Source of the DNA: Ilyomonas sp964249755
GTDB lineage: Bacteria > Bacteroidota > Bacteroidia > Chitinophagales > Chitinophagaceae
Length of the DNA: 64,000 bases
NCBI GenBank assembly: GCA_964249755.1
Contig: CAXUDB010000002.1
Span: 620,001 to 684,000 of the forward strand
Direction: 5' to 3'
Below are positions 34,124-43,352 of this stretch, piece after piece; positions within the stretch are counted from its first letter, which is position 1, and the number at the start of each line of letters is the position of its first letter. Under the pieces are notes generated by a model. The model was not told the DNA's origin and did no database searches. It saw only the letters and a list, made by a program, of their open reading frames with translations. Both the position numbers and the translations under genes were made by a program.

Positions 34124-36961
34124 ATGAGAATCCTTCTTGCTTGTTTTCTTTTCTTTTGCTGTGCCATTCATGCCAATGCTCAAAATGCTACCATTATTTC
34201 CGGTACTATAAAAAGCAACACCACAAGCGAGCCTGTTGCCGCTGCTTCTGTTTTGGTAAAAGGCAACAACGCCAGCGGCACTTACACAGATGACAGGGGC
34301 AATTTTAAATTGTCTGTCAGGCAATCTTTTCCGCTTACGCTTGTGATTTCTTCGGTAGGTTATGCCACCAAAGAAATAACGGTAGACAATTCCGGCGCAT
34401 CCCTCAGTATTTTGCTGGAGCCTGCTTTTGTTTTAGGACAGGAAGTAGTAGTGTCTGCCAGCCGCACGCCGGAGCGGATTCTGGAGTCGCCGGTTACCAT
34501 TGAAAGAATAAGCACAGCAGCCATTACAGCTGCACCGGCTTCTTCTTACTATGACATCGTTGGCAACTTAAAAGGCGTTGATCTTGTCTCTTCTGGTTTG
34601 TTATATAAAACACCCAGCACACGCGGCTTTAATATAAGCGGCAATACGCGTTTGAACCAGTTGGTAGATGGTATGGATAACCAGGCACCGGGGCTCAATT
34701 TCCCTGTGGGCGCCATTGTGGGACCTACCGAATTAGATGTGGAAAGCATGGAATTGCTGGGCGGCGCTTCTTCTGCGCTGTATGGTCCCGGCGGCATGAA
34801 CGGAACGTTATTAATTAACAGTAAAAATCCGTTTAAATACCAGGGCTTGAGCGTTCAGGTAAAAGGTGGAGTAAACCATATTAATGATTACGCGCGTGAT
34901 GCTTCGCCTTATTTTGATGCCTCTTTGCGGTGGGGTAAAAAGCTAAGCGACAAGTTTGCTTTTAAAATAAATGCTGAGATTGTACAAGCGAAGGATTGGG
35001 TGGCAAGAGATACTTCGGATTATCTGCGCTCTTCTTCCTCTGCCGGATTTGTAAAGCCAGGTCAAACCCGCACTTCGGACGCCAACTACGATGGCGTGAA
35101 TGTATATGGCGATGAAACAAAAGCGGATTTTCGTTCTATCTTAAACGGTGTTGTAGCTGGCAATTCAAGTTTAGCGCCTATTCTGCAACCCTTCCTTAAT
35201 AATCCGGATTTTGATTCTGTCTCACGCACGGGATATAAAGAGAAAGATGTAATAGACCCAACGACCTATAATTTAAAGCTGGGTGCGGGATTATACTACA
35301 TGATCACACCGGCTACCGAATTGTCTTTTATCGTGAATCATGGCAATGGCAATACGGTTTATACAGGCAGCGACAGGTACTCTTTAAAAAAGTTATCTAT
35401 CGAACAATATAAGCTGGAAGCAAAGAGCAAAAACTGGTTTTTAAGAGCCTATACAACGCAGGAGAATGCCGGTGAATCTTACAATGCTACTGTTACCATG
35501 CAGTTGTTAAACGAAGCCTGGGCGCCATCAGCTACCGTTTGGTACCCACGCTTCACCGGTGCTTTTGTGCAGGGCGCAGCTACTATTTGGCAAACAGCTT
35601 ATGCACAAGCTTTACAAGCAGGTCAAACGCAGGAACAGGCCGGAGCTGCCGCCACAGCAGCCACACAAGCCAACGGAAATGCTTTATTAGCGGGAGCTCG
35701 TGCTTATGCAGACAGTGCCAGACCTGCTCCGGGTTCAGCCGCCTTCAATTCTTATTATGATGCTGTGAGATTGAAACCGATACCTTTTGGAGGAAAATTT
35801 GTTGACCATACAGCACTTTATGTAGGAGAAGGTCAATGGAATCTTACGGATTTATTAAAACTAAAAACAGAAGATAACCGAACAGATATCCTTGTAGGTG
35901 GCGATTACAAACGTTATGTATTGAATTCAGAGGGAACATTGTTTGCAGACACTGCGGGTAAAATTCCAATCAATGAATATGGTGTTTATCTTCAGGCATC
36001 TCAGAAATTTTTTAATGTACTGAGGTTGACGGCATCGGGTAGATACGATAAAAACGAAAATTTTAAAGGACGGTTTACGCCACGTATATCAGCAGTTGTT
36101 ACGGTAGCAAAAAATAATAACATCCGTTTATCTTACCAGACGGCTTATCGCTTTCCTACTACCCAGCAACAATGGATCAATCTTACCGTTGGCGGTAATA
36201 CGAAGTTGATAGGCGGTCTGCCAGAGCTAAGAGATTTTTATGGATTCAACACCAATCCGGCTTACTCGCTGGCAAGCTTCCAGGCTTTTGTTGGTGGAGG
36301 TGCTAATAACCCTGCTTTACTTCAGCAACAACAATTTGGAGAGTACAAACCTGAATCGTGTGAGTCTTATGAAATAGGTTATAAGGGATTAATCAGTAAT
36401 AAGCTTTTGATTGACGCTTATGCCTATACATCCTCTTACAAAGATTTTATCGGTCGCATCATTGTTGTTCAGGGTGCTCCTCCAAGTGGTTTGGCGACAC
36501 CAAGAATTTTTTCCGTATCTGTGAACAGCACGTCAAAAGTAAAAACAGATGGCTGGGGTTTATCATTGCAATATTTATTGCCCAACAACTTTACCGTGGG
36601 CGGCAACGTATATTCCGATGAAATCCGCGATGTATCCACCAATTTCATCTCTGGTTTCAATGCCCCAAAATACAGAACCAATATTTCCTTTGGCAATACA
36701 GGTATCTTCTTAAAAAAACAACTTGGTTTCAACCTCGTTTACAAATGGCAGGATAAAGTACACTATGAAAGCGATTTCGGTATCGGTGACATTCGTGCTT
36801 TCAGCACGCTCGATGGGCAAATCAGTTACAACCTGCCTAAGAACAAAGCGATTTTTAAACTGGGCGGCACCAACCTGCTGAACCATTATTATGTAAATGG
36901 TTTTGGTAATCCTTCTATCGGTGCATTGTACTATGTAAGCTTAACAGTGAATGTGTTGTAA
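34124..36961 (+). CDS. TonB-dependent receptor with carboxypeptidase-regulatory domain
   Basis: 945-residue outer-membrane receptor. A signal peptide begins at 34124 (MRILLACFLFFCCAIHANAQ), which is why I reject the upstream start at 34013. Then follow a CarboxypepD_reg-like domain (ATIISGTIKSNTTSEPVAAAS), a plug with SASRTPERILESPVTIERIS and LDVESMELLGGASSALYGPGG, and a barrel ending NPSIGALYYVSLTVNVL. It has an Ala/Gln-rich, probably helical, stretch near residues 480-535 (TAYAQALQAGQTQEQAG), unusual for a barrel loop. Transport substrate unknown; no riboswitch or SusD partner is seen. Confidence 0.93.
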   Translation: MRILLACFLFFCCAIHANAQNATIISGTIKSNTTSEPVAAASVLVKGNNASGTYTDDRGNFKLSVRQSFPLTLVISSVGYATKEITVDNSGASLSILLEPAFVLGQEVVVSASRTPERILESPVTIERISTAAITAAPASSYYDIVGNLKGVDLVSSGLLYKTPSTRGFNISGNTRLNQLVDGMDNQAPGLNFPVGAIVGPTELDVESMELLGGASSALYGPGGMNGTLLINSKNPFKYQGLSVQVKGGVNHINDYARDASPYFDASLRWGKKLSDKFAFKINAEIVQAKDWVARDTSDYLRSSSSAGFVKPGQTRTSDANYDGVNVYGDETKADFRSILNGVVAGNSSLAPILQPFLNNPDFDSVSRTGYKEKDVIDPTTYNLKLGAGLYYMITPATELSFIVNHGNGNTVYTGSDRYSLKKLSIEQYKLEAKSKNWFLRAYTTQENAGESYNATVTMQLLNEAWAPSATVWYPRFTGAFVQGAATIWQTAYAQALQAGQTQEQAGAAATAATQANGNALLAGARAYADSARPAPGSAAFNSYYDAVRLKPIPFGGKFVDHTALYVGEGQWNLTDLLKLKTEDNRTDILVGGDYKRYVLNSEGTLFADTAGKIPINEYGVYLQASQKFFNVLRLTASGRYDKNENFKGRFTPRISAVVTVAKNNNIRLSYQTAYRFPTTQQQWINLTVGGNTKLIGGLPELRDFYGFNTNPAYSLASFQAFVGGGANNPALLQQQQFGEYKPESCESYEIGYKGLISNKLLIDAYAYTSSYKDFIGRIIVVQGAPPSGLATPRIFSVSVNSTSKVKTDGWGLSLQYLLPNNFTVGGNVYSDEIRDVSTNFISGFNAPKYRTNISFGNTGIFLKKQLGFNLVYKWQDKVHYESDFGIGDIRAFSTLDGQISYNLPKNKAIFKLGGTNLLNHYYVNGFGNPSIGALYYVSLTVNVL

Positions 36962-36981
36962 ACACAACCACAATTCTTGTT

Positions 36982-37026
36982 TATAAACAGAAAGGCTCTT
37001 CGTTTTGAAGAGCCTTTCTGTTTATA
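36982..37026. terminator. Strong bidirectional terminator
   Basis: Perfect 20-bp stem (36982-37001 with 37007-37026), loop GTTTT, between the TonB receptor and the convergent nuclease gene. Confidence 0.88.
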
Positions 37027-37136
37027 AAATTTTTGTTGAGCAGACAAATGATACTAAAGCAAAACACCATTCAGTGTTACATTGTACATCGGTCATCTAA
37101 CAACTTGTCTCGATATTTGGGGATTGTGCTTAAGAC

Positions 37137-38036
37137 TTACTGAGTATCCACTTTTGCCTCAATGGCAGATTGCACATTCACCGGCAGCCGCGACAGCAAA
37201 TCCAATCCCGTAGCGGCTTCTATTGCATCTATTGTAGTTCTATACACTTTCCAGTCATTCGTACCAATATTGTTATCATTAGCCATTTGCACGGCTATTA
37301 CACGGGTAGAAGAAGTAACACGTGTTGTGTCATTGTTGCCGTTGGCTAATATTACCACCACTTTCCATATCATCGAGGGTACAGTCACATTACCGTTGTC
37401 AATGGTTTTTACATATCCATTCGCGCCCGTGCCGCCCTCGCCATAGCTGCCCATGATGATGTATTCTTCATTGCCCGACGATAACAAACCTCTGGTATAA
37501 TTTTCAAAATCATTCCACGCGCCCTGGTTCAGTTTCGGTGCCTGCGGAATAATATTCGTCATGTAAAATGTGCTTTGATTATTACTAGCGGAGGCTGTTC
37601 TATCACCGGAAGGGCAGGAATGCCCGCGGTCGAAACCTGTGTTGCTATAGCTTGCCGAAGTAATAGCAACCCACGAAAAAGGAAGCGTTGGGTCGGGTTC
37701 AAAATCATCGCCGCGCGAAATGCTGCCAAGGTCGGCATTATACAAATGCCAGCTTACCCAATTAGCCGTAGCGCGGCTGCGGTTGTACGACAAATCATAA
37801 GCGCTTTTTACCATCAGGTAATTATTGTCGTCGGCCAGTGTCGCACCCGATGGATTGCCAAGTAAAATGTTGTCGTTATCGTAGATTTTTACAGAGGAAG
37901 AAGTATCTACCGGTTGTGTGGGAGTGGTGGTCGTATCAACCGGCGGCTGCACTTCTGATGAGCCGGAATCTTTACTGCACGACGTGTAAAGGAGAACAGA
38001 AGAAAGAAGAACTATGGAACTAAATCTGCAACTCAT
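37137..38036 (-). CDS. Secreted DNA/RNA non-specific endonuclease (NucA/EndoG family), lipoprotein-like
   Basis: The beta-beta-alpha-metal nuclease core is clear: catalytic DRGH at 136-139 (general base His139), then Asn161, Asn170 and Glu178 in NQGAWNDFE with the same 8-residue spacing as in NucA (metal-binding Asn and Glu). The N-terminus is a signal sequence ending at Cys20 (LLYTSC), followed by a Ser/Thr/Pro-rich linker (residues 22-48), so it is probably an exported lipoprotein with the nuclease in the periplasm or outside. It may digest extracellular DNA for nutrients. No immunity gene is visible beside it, so a toxin role is not supported. Confidence 0.88.
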   Translation of the reverse strand: MSCRFSSIVLLSSVLLYTSCSKDSGSSEVQPPVDTTTTPTQPVDTSSSVKIYDNDNILLGNPSGATLADDNNYLMVKSAYDLSYNRSRATANWVSWHLYNADLGSISRGDDFEPDPTLPFSWVAITSASYSNTGFDRGHSCPSGDRTASASNNQSTFYMTNIIPQAPKLNQGAWNDFENYTRGLLSSGNEEYIIMGSYGEGGTGANGYVKTIDNGNVTVPSMIWKVVVILANGNNDTTRVTSSTRVIAVQMANDNNIGTNDWKVYRTTIDAIEAATGLDLLSRLPVNVQSAIEAKVDTQ

Positions 38037-38146
38037 GAACCTGCTGTTTTGGTGGCTGCAATAATACTCTTTCCTGCTTGATTAAGGACACGAAGAATCT
38101 TATCTTAGAATGAATTGACCGGTAGAAAATTATTCACTGCCTGCCG

Positions 38147-39649
38147 CTATAAATTCCATTCATCCAACTGATTTAAAAAATTAACCGCATTTTTTAGATG
38201 ATTCTTCTTTGTTTCGATAGGCATTTTATCCCACATTCTTAGCAAAAAAGAAAGCCGTGGATTGCTTTCAAAAAAATGTCTTTGCTTATCCATAAAATGC
38301 CAGAATAAACCATCCCATGTCCCTTGCCAGGAGCCCTTCTTATAATCGCCCATCTTCATCAGGTAGTTGCTGCCGCTGATGTAGGGTTTCGTCATCATCA
38401 AACCACCATCGGCAAACTGTGTAACGCCATAGGTGTTCGGAACCATAACCCAATCGTAGCTGTCGATGTATAGCTCCATAAACCATTTATACACTTCATC
38501 AGGGTGGAACTCGCACAACAGCAGGAAGTTGCCCATCACCATCAATCGCTCAATGTGGTGCGTATAGCCGCATTGCAATAGTTTTTTAATTACGTTATCT
38601 ACTGGTTCAATACCCGTTTCACCAGTCCAGAATTGTGAAGGAATTTTTCGGCTGAAGCCCCAAAAGTTTTGTGTCCGTTGTCTTCTGCCTTCCCGGTGAT
38701 ATACCAGGCGGATGTATTCGCGCCAACCTATTAACTGCCTTATAAAACCTTCTACGGCTGCAATATGAACTTTGTAATCGGCCGCAGCTTCCAGCGTTTT
38801 TTTTATCACCGTGCCGGGCGTAAACAAACCAATGTTTAGCAGGGGCGAAAGCTGGCTATGAAACAGAATGTTTTCATTCTTTACAATGGCATCTTCATAT
38901 ACACCAAAATGCGAGAAGCGGTTCGACAAGAAATTATCCAGCCACTGTTCGGCTTCTTCAAAGGTAGTGGCATAAACGGCCGGCTGATGTTGCATCGTAG
39001 CATTGCTATCTCCATAGTTGTTACTAAAGAATTTTTCAACATACTGCTTTGCTTCTTTCACCCATTCACTTTCTTCTGGAAAATGATATTGTGGCAGCAC
39101 GCCATTCTTCGGAAACCGTTTGCGGTTGGCTTCGTCCCAGCTCCATTTGCCACCTTCCGGTTTGCCATCTGGCGTCAACAGTAGCTTGCGCAGTTTTCTT
39201 TGCTGAATGTAGAAATCTATTTGATGATAGCCCTTACGGGTAAAATATTCATCCCATTGTTCCGGTTCGTTCAGAAACATGGGCGATGTGTATTCATGAA
39301 GTGTGATGCCCGAAGCGCTGCAAGCAATGTAGAGCCTACGCTTCAGCCAATCGTCAGCCACTTCTGCAATATGAATTTGCTCGCAGTTTTGTCGTTGCAA
39401 CCAGGCAATTGTTTTCCTTATATCCGCCCGTTCTTCATTCGCTTCAATGTAGGTAACGTGGAAGTTTTGCTTCAATAAGAAAGCCTCATATGCTTTCATG
39501 GAAGCCCGATGAAGCACGAGTTTTTGCTTGTGAAAATTCAGTTCTTTAAAAAATAGCCATTCTTCAATCAGCACTACTTCCCCGCTTTTTTGAAAAGCCG
39601 GATGCTGCTGAAACAACTGGTGTGGAAGGACAATAATTACCGACTGCAT
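38147..39649 (-). CDS. Photolyase/cryptochrome-related protein of the FeS-BCP type without the Fe-S cysteines
   Basis: 500 residues matching bacterial (6-4) photolyases and cryptochromes: N-terminal Rossmann antenna domain (QSVIIVLPHQLF), then the helical FAD domain with VEGFIRQLIGWREYIR, THHIERLMVMGNF, and VPNTYGVTQFADGGLM followed by MTKPYISGSNY. In PhrB-type enzymes a Cys-rich loop follows this motif and ligates a [4Fe-4S] cluster; here the same place reads DYKKGSWQGTW (435-445) with no Cys. The cluster is therefore probably absent. It may repair (6-4) lesions or act as a light sensor; function cannot be decided from sequence. Monocistronic, divergent from proline dehydrogenase. Confidence 0.87.
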   Translation of the reverse strand: MQSVIIVLPHQLFQQHPAFQKSGEVVLIEEWLFFKELNFHKQKLVLHRASMKAYEAFLLKQNFHVTYIEANEERADIRKTIAWLQRQNCEQIHIAEVADDWLKRRLYIACSASGITLHEYTSPMFLNEPEQWDEYFTRKGYHQIDFYIQQRKLRKLLLTPDGKPEGGKWSWDEANRKRFPKNGVLPQYHFPEESEWVKEAKQYVEKFFSNNYGDSNATMQHQPAVYATTFEEAEQWLDNFLSNRFSHFGVYEDAIVKNENILFHSQLSPLLNIGLFTPGTVIKKTLEAAADYKVHIAAVEGFIRQLIGWREYIRLVYHREGRRQRTQNFWGFSRKIPSQFWTGETGIEPVDNVIKKLLQCGYTHHIERLMVMGNFLLLCEFHPDEVYKWFMELYIDSYDWVMVPNTYGVTQFADGGLMMTKPYISGSNYLMKMGDYKKGSWQGTWDGLFWHFMDKQRHFFESNPRLSFLLRMWDKMPIETKKNHLKNAVNFLNQLDEWNL

Positions 39650-39794
39650 GAAAAAATATAAATAACGAGTAAATACAAAGCGAAGGCATAAAAATAAGCG
39701 CTAAAAAAGTGGAAAGGTGGTGAATATTCCCTCTTAAATATTCAGTCTTAAATCGCCTCCGGTTACCGATATTCGCAAAGTGAAGCCTTGAATT

Positions 39795-40991
39795 ATGGAG
39801 CTATCTTTTGACAATACTAAAGTTGCGTTTGCCTACAAAAATGATAAGGAGCTCAAGGGCGGACGTTTCCTTTTCAGTACCATGAACTATCCGATGTTTT
39901 CTGCCGTTGGCGTGCGGCTAACGCCGTTTTTGATGAAGACGGGTCTGCCCATTCATGGCATCATCCGCAGCACCATTTTTAAGCAGTTTGTAGGTGGCGA
40001 AACGCTGGAACAAACGGCGGAAGTAGCTAAAAAGCTGGATGATTACCACGTAAAAGTAATACTGGATTATGGTGTGGAAGGAAAAGAAGGCGAAGCTAAT
40101 TTTGAAGCTGCAACCGAACAGTTCATTAGCGTTATCAACTACGCAGCTTCGCAAAAAAATATTCCTTTCATCAGTGTTAAAGTAACTGGCTTTGCCCGCT
40201 TTGGATTGCTGGAAATATTAAACGAAGCGCCGCGGCTGCGCAGTGGTGTGCATGACCATGAAGTGGAAGGCGAAGAATGGGCAAGAGTGAAAGCGCGCAT
40301 GAGACGCATTTGCGAAGCTGCTGCTGATAAAGGCATTAGTGTGCTGGTAGATGCCGAAGAAAGCTGGATACAAGACCCGGTGGATCGCCTGACGATTGAA
40401 ATGATGGAAGCTTTTAATAAAGAAAAGGCGGTAGTGTATAACACCATTCAATTGTATCGCCATGACCGGCTGGCGTTTATGAAGTTGTCGCATCGCATAG
40501 CAAAGGATAAAGGTTTCATATTGGGTGTGAAACTGGTGCGCGGTGCCTACATGGAAAAAGAGAGGAACCGCGCCTCGCAGAAAAGGTATCCGTCTCCTAT
40601 ACAGCCTGATAAATCTTTTGCCGACGGTGATTACAATGCAGCGGTTTCGTATTGCATTGAGAACATTGATACAATCGCTTCGGTGATCGCCACTCATAAT
40701 GAATATAGCAACCGCTACGCGGCGGAATTGATGGATAGCAAAGGTATTCCACATGCTCATCCGCATGTGCACTTTTCGCAGTTGTATGGCATGAGCGATA
40801 ATATCACGTTTAACTTGGCAAAGGCCGGCTATTCGGTAAGCAAGTATGTGCCGTTTGGTCCCATCCGGGATGTGATTCCTTATCTCATGCGGCGAGCGCA
40901 GGAGAACAGCAGTATGAACGGGCAAACAAGCCGTGAGTTAACTTTGATTAATAAAGAATTGAAGCGGAGAAAGGAAGCGCCGAGCTCCTAA
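39795..40991 (+). CDS. Proline dehydrogenase (monofunctional)
   Basis: FAD-dependent barrel that oxidises proline to pyrroline-5-carboxylate, feeding electrons to quinone. Hallmarks are VKVTGFARFG (FAD region), GVKLVRGAYMEKER, and the C-terminal YVPFGPIRDVIPYLMRRAQEN with the two arginines that bind the proline carboxylate. At 398 aa there is no room for the aldehyde dehydrogenase or DNA-binding domain of PutA, so it is the monofunctional type. It opens a plus-strand group with thyA, the DHFR gene and a methyltransferase. Confidence 0.95.
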   Translation: MELSFDNTKVAFAYKNDKELKGGRFLFSTMNYPMFSAVGVRLTPFLMKTGLPIHGIIRSTIFKQFVGGETLEQTAEVAKKLDDYHVKVILDYGVEGKEGEANFEAATEQFISVINYAASQKNIPFISVKVTGFARFGLLEILNEAPRLRSGVHDHEVEGEEWARVKARMRRICEAAADKGISVLVDAEESWIQDPVDRLTIEMMEAFNKEKAVVYNTIQLYRHDRLAFMKLSHRIAKDKGFILGVKLVRGAYMEKERNRASQKRYPSPIQPDKSFADGDYNAAVSYCIENIDTIASVIATHNEYSNRYAAELMDSKGIPHAHPHVHFSQLYGMSDNITFNLAKAGYSVSKYVPFGPIRDVIPYLMRRAQENSSMNGQTSRELTLINKELKRRKEAPSS

Positions 40992-41053
40992 AGGAAGAAA
41001 GAGTAATAGCACTTCTCTTCAAAAACACTTCAAGCTATAAACGATTTAAAATT

Positions 41054-41071
41054 CTCCTTCAGGAGTTTGGG
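41054..41071. repeat. CTCC-palindrome repeat before thyA
   Basis: CTCCTTCAGGAGTTTGGG ends 2 bp before the thyA start codon; same family as 17726-17745 and 17824-17843. Its GGAG could serve as a ribosome-binding site. Confidence 0.45.
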
Positions 41072-41073
41072 AC

Positions 41074-41868
41074 ATGCAACAATACCATCAGTTACTTCAG
41101 TACATTTTAGACAATGGCGCTACAAAAAACGACCGCACCGGAACAGGTACCATCAGTTGTTTTGGTTACCAGATGCGCTTCGATTTATCGAAAGGTTTTC
41201 CGTTGGTAACAACTAAAAAACTGCACCTGAAAAGTATTGTTTATGAACTACTTTGGTTTTTGCAAGGCGATACGAATATTAAGTATTTAACCGACCACAA
41301 TGTGAGCATCTGGAACGAATGGGCAGATGATAACGGCGACCTGGGACCAGTATATGGAAAACAATGGCGAAGCTGGCAAGGTGCTGACGGAACTACCATA
41401 GATCAGATCAGTGAAGCCATTAAGTTAATTAAAAACTCGCCGGATAGTCGCCGTATTATTGTAAGCGCCTGGAATGTGGCGGAACTTCCGCAAATGGCGC
41501 TAATGCCTTGCCATGCATTATTCCAGTTTTACGTGGCGGATGGAAAGCTCAGTTGCCAGTTATATCAGCGCAGCGCGGATGTGTTTCTGGGTGTGCCTTT
41601 CAACATAGCTTCTTATGCTTTGCTGACGATGATGATGGCGCAGGTGTGCGACCTGCAATGCGGCGACTTTGTTCATACATTTGGAGATGTGCATTTGTAC
41701 AGCAATCATATTGAGCAGGCCAAACTGCAACTAACGCGGACGCCTTATCCGCTGCCAACGATGAGAATCAATCCTTCTGTAAAAGATATTTTTGGTTTTC
41801 AGTTTGAAGATTTCGAACTGCAGAATTACCAGTTTCATCCACATATTAAAGCGCCGGTGGCAGTGTGA
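41074..41868 (+). CDS. thyA: Thymidylate synthase
   Basis: Methylates dUMP using methylene-tetrahydrofolate, giving dTMP and dihydrofolate. 264 residues, colinear with E. coli ThyA, with the nucleophile Cys146 in MPCHALFQF, the Arg-bearing NDRTGTGT loop at the N-terminus, and the C-terminal HPHIKAPVAV. The next gene encodes dihydrofolate reductase, which recycles the dihydrofolate made here, a common pairing. Confidence 0.98.
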   Translation: MQQYHQLLQYILDNGATKNDRTGTGTISCFGYQMRFDLSKGFPLVTTKKLHLKSIVYELLWFLQGDTNIKYLTDHNVSIWNEWADDNGDLGPVYGKQWRSWQGADGTTIDQISEAIKLIKNSPDSRRIIVSAWNVAELPQMALMPCHALFQFYVADGKLSCQLYQRSADVFLGVPFNIASYALLTMMMAQVCDLQCGDFVHTFGDVHLYSNHIEQAKLQLTRTPYPLPTMRINPSVKDIFGFQFEDFELQNYQFHPHIKAPVAV

Positions 41869-41878
41869 TATTATGTAT

Positions 41879-41942
41879 GATGTTAGATGAATGATGTACG
41901 ATGTTGTCATCATTTAATATTGCAAGTCTTACTTCTAACATC
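41879..41942. repeat. Degenerate inverted-repeat spacer between thyA and folA
   Basis: Arms GATGTTAGA (41879-41887) and TCTAACATC (41934-41942), with a second imperfect pair nested with them (ATGTACGATGTT against AACATTGTGCAT). Same spacer style as 32815-32902. Confidence 0.45.
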
Positions 41943-41963
41943 GTATCTCAAACATTGTGCATC

Positions 41964-42464
41964 ATGATAATTTCCCTTGTAGTTGCAGCCGCCGAAAACA
42001 ATGCCATTGGTAAAGCCAATGCGATGCTCTGGCACTTGCCGAACGATTTGAAATACTTTAAGAACATTACCTGGGGATTGCCGGTATTAATGGGCAGAAA
42101 GACGTTTGAATCGTTTGGGGGCGGCAAGCCGTTACTTGGCAGAGCGAATATAATTTTAACGCGGAATAAAAAATATCATTCCAAAGGAGTTGTGGTGGTT
42201 GATAATTTGGAGGATGCTTTTTTCTTTGTAAACGAAAATGACTTTAATGAACTAATGGTGATTGGAGGCGGAGAAATTTATAGCCTGATGCTGCCGCGAG
42301 CGAACCGAATTTATATAACCCGCGTGCATCACACCTTTACCGATGCAGATGCTTTTTTTCCTTCGATAGATGAGAAGCAGTGGAAGCGAAAAAACGTGCA
42401 TGATTTTGGCGTTGATGATAAACATGCCTATGCTTATAGTTTTGAAGTATGGGAAAGGAAATAA
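41964..42464 (+). CDS. folA: Dihydrofolate reductase
   Basis: 166-residue NADPH-dependent reductase of dihydrofolate. The N-terminus (MIISLVVAAAENNAIGKAN) and the WHLPNDLKYFK segment with the catalytic acidic residue, GRKTFESFG, and VIGGGEIY are all standard for chromosomal DHFR. The start at 41964 is where homology begins; the frame from 41901 reads through the inverted-repeat spacer. Follows thyA by 95 bp. Confidence 0.96.
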   Translation: MIISLVVAAAENNAIGKANAMLWHLPNDLKYFKNITWGLPVLMGRKTFESFGGGKPLLGRANIILTRNKKYHSKGVVVVDNLEDAFFFVNENDFNELMVIGGGEIYSLMLPRANRIYITRVHHTFTDADAFFPSIDEKQWKRKNVHDFGVDDKHAYAYSFEVWERK

Positions 42465-42542
42465 GAAACCTGTAGAGAGTAAACAAACCCGCAGGACTAA
42501 ACACGCATTCACCATTCACAACTATCCACTAACATTGCGCTT

Positions 42543-43340
42543 ATGTACAGTAAGCTGCAGCTCGCTTTTAAATACATCCGTTACTGGCTCACGGCTTCCA
42601 ATGGCAAAGGACATGGCATTCATTCACCTTTCGTCTATGATTTTGTAAAAAAGGTACTGAACGATGACCGCAACTTTTATTGCTACGAAAGCATCGAATA
42701 TTTACGGAAGGAGTTAAAGCGAAATGGCGAAGTGCTTAGCGTGGAAGACTTTGGTGCAGGCTCTCATACAAAGTTGTTTAAACAACGCAGTGTGTCTTCC
42801 ATTGCCGCTTCTGCTTTAAAGCCCAAAAAATGGAGCCAGCTTCTGTTCCGCATGGTTAATTTTTACCAGCCTTCAATCGTTCTTGAACTCGGCACTTCGC
42901 TGGGCATCACTACTACTTACCTGGCTTGTGCGAAGAGCAATGCGAAGGTGATAACGATGGAAGGCGCGCCATCTATCGCAGGTATTGCAAAGCAAAATTT
43001 CGAACGACTACAATTGCAAAATATTGAACTTATTACCGGCAATTTTGATGATACCTTGCCCGGTGTTTTATCCAAGCTGCAAAGCTTTGACTTTGCTTTT
43101 GTGGACGGTAATCATCGCAAAGCGCCAACGCTGCAATATTGCAAACAGTTGCTTTCGCTTGCACACGAACAATCCATTCTTGTGTTTGATGATATTCACT
43201 GGAGTGCCGAGATGGAAGAAGCGTGGAAAGCGATCAAAGAAGAGCCAACTGTTACCTTAACAATTGACCTGTTCTTTATTGGATTGGTTTTTTTCAGGAA
43301 AGAGAACAAAGCAAAACAGCATTTTGTGATCCGGTTTTGA
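42543..43340 (+). CDS. Class I SAM-dependent methyltransferase
   Basis: 265 residues. The SAM-binding motif I is LELGTSLGITTTYLA (about residues 113-127), followed by acidic residues at the ends of later strands (VITMEGAP, FAFVDGNHR), as in small O-methyltransferases; FVDGNH resembles the metal-binding region of the catechol-type group. The N-terminus has GKGHGIHSPFVYDFV, a conserved feature of a Bacteroidota-specific set. Substrate unknown. It follows folA on the same strand by 78 bp and is convergent with the sugar cluster. Confidence 0.82.
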   Translation: MYSKLQLAFKYIRYWLTASNGKGHGIHSPFVYDFVKKVLNDDRNFYCYESIEYLRKELKRNGEVLSVEDFGAGSHTKLFKQRSVSSIAASALKPKKWSQLLFRMVNFYQPSIVLELGTSLGITTTYLACAKSNAKVITMEGAPSIAGIAKQNFERLQLQNIELITGNFDDTLPGVLSKLQSFDFAFVDGNHRKAPTLQYCKQLLSLAHEQSILVFDDIHWSAEMEEAWKAIKEEPTVTLTIDLFFIGLVFFRKENKAKQHFVIRF

Positions 43341-43352
43341 AGCACGATCAAC

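Noticed and set aside
37137..38036. Nuclease as a secreted toxin of an interbacterial system
   Set aside because: It has a normal lipoprotein-like leader, no toxin-delivery domain and no adjacent immunity gene.
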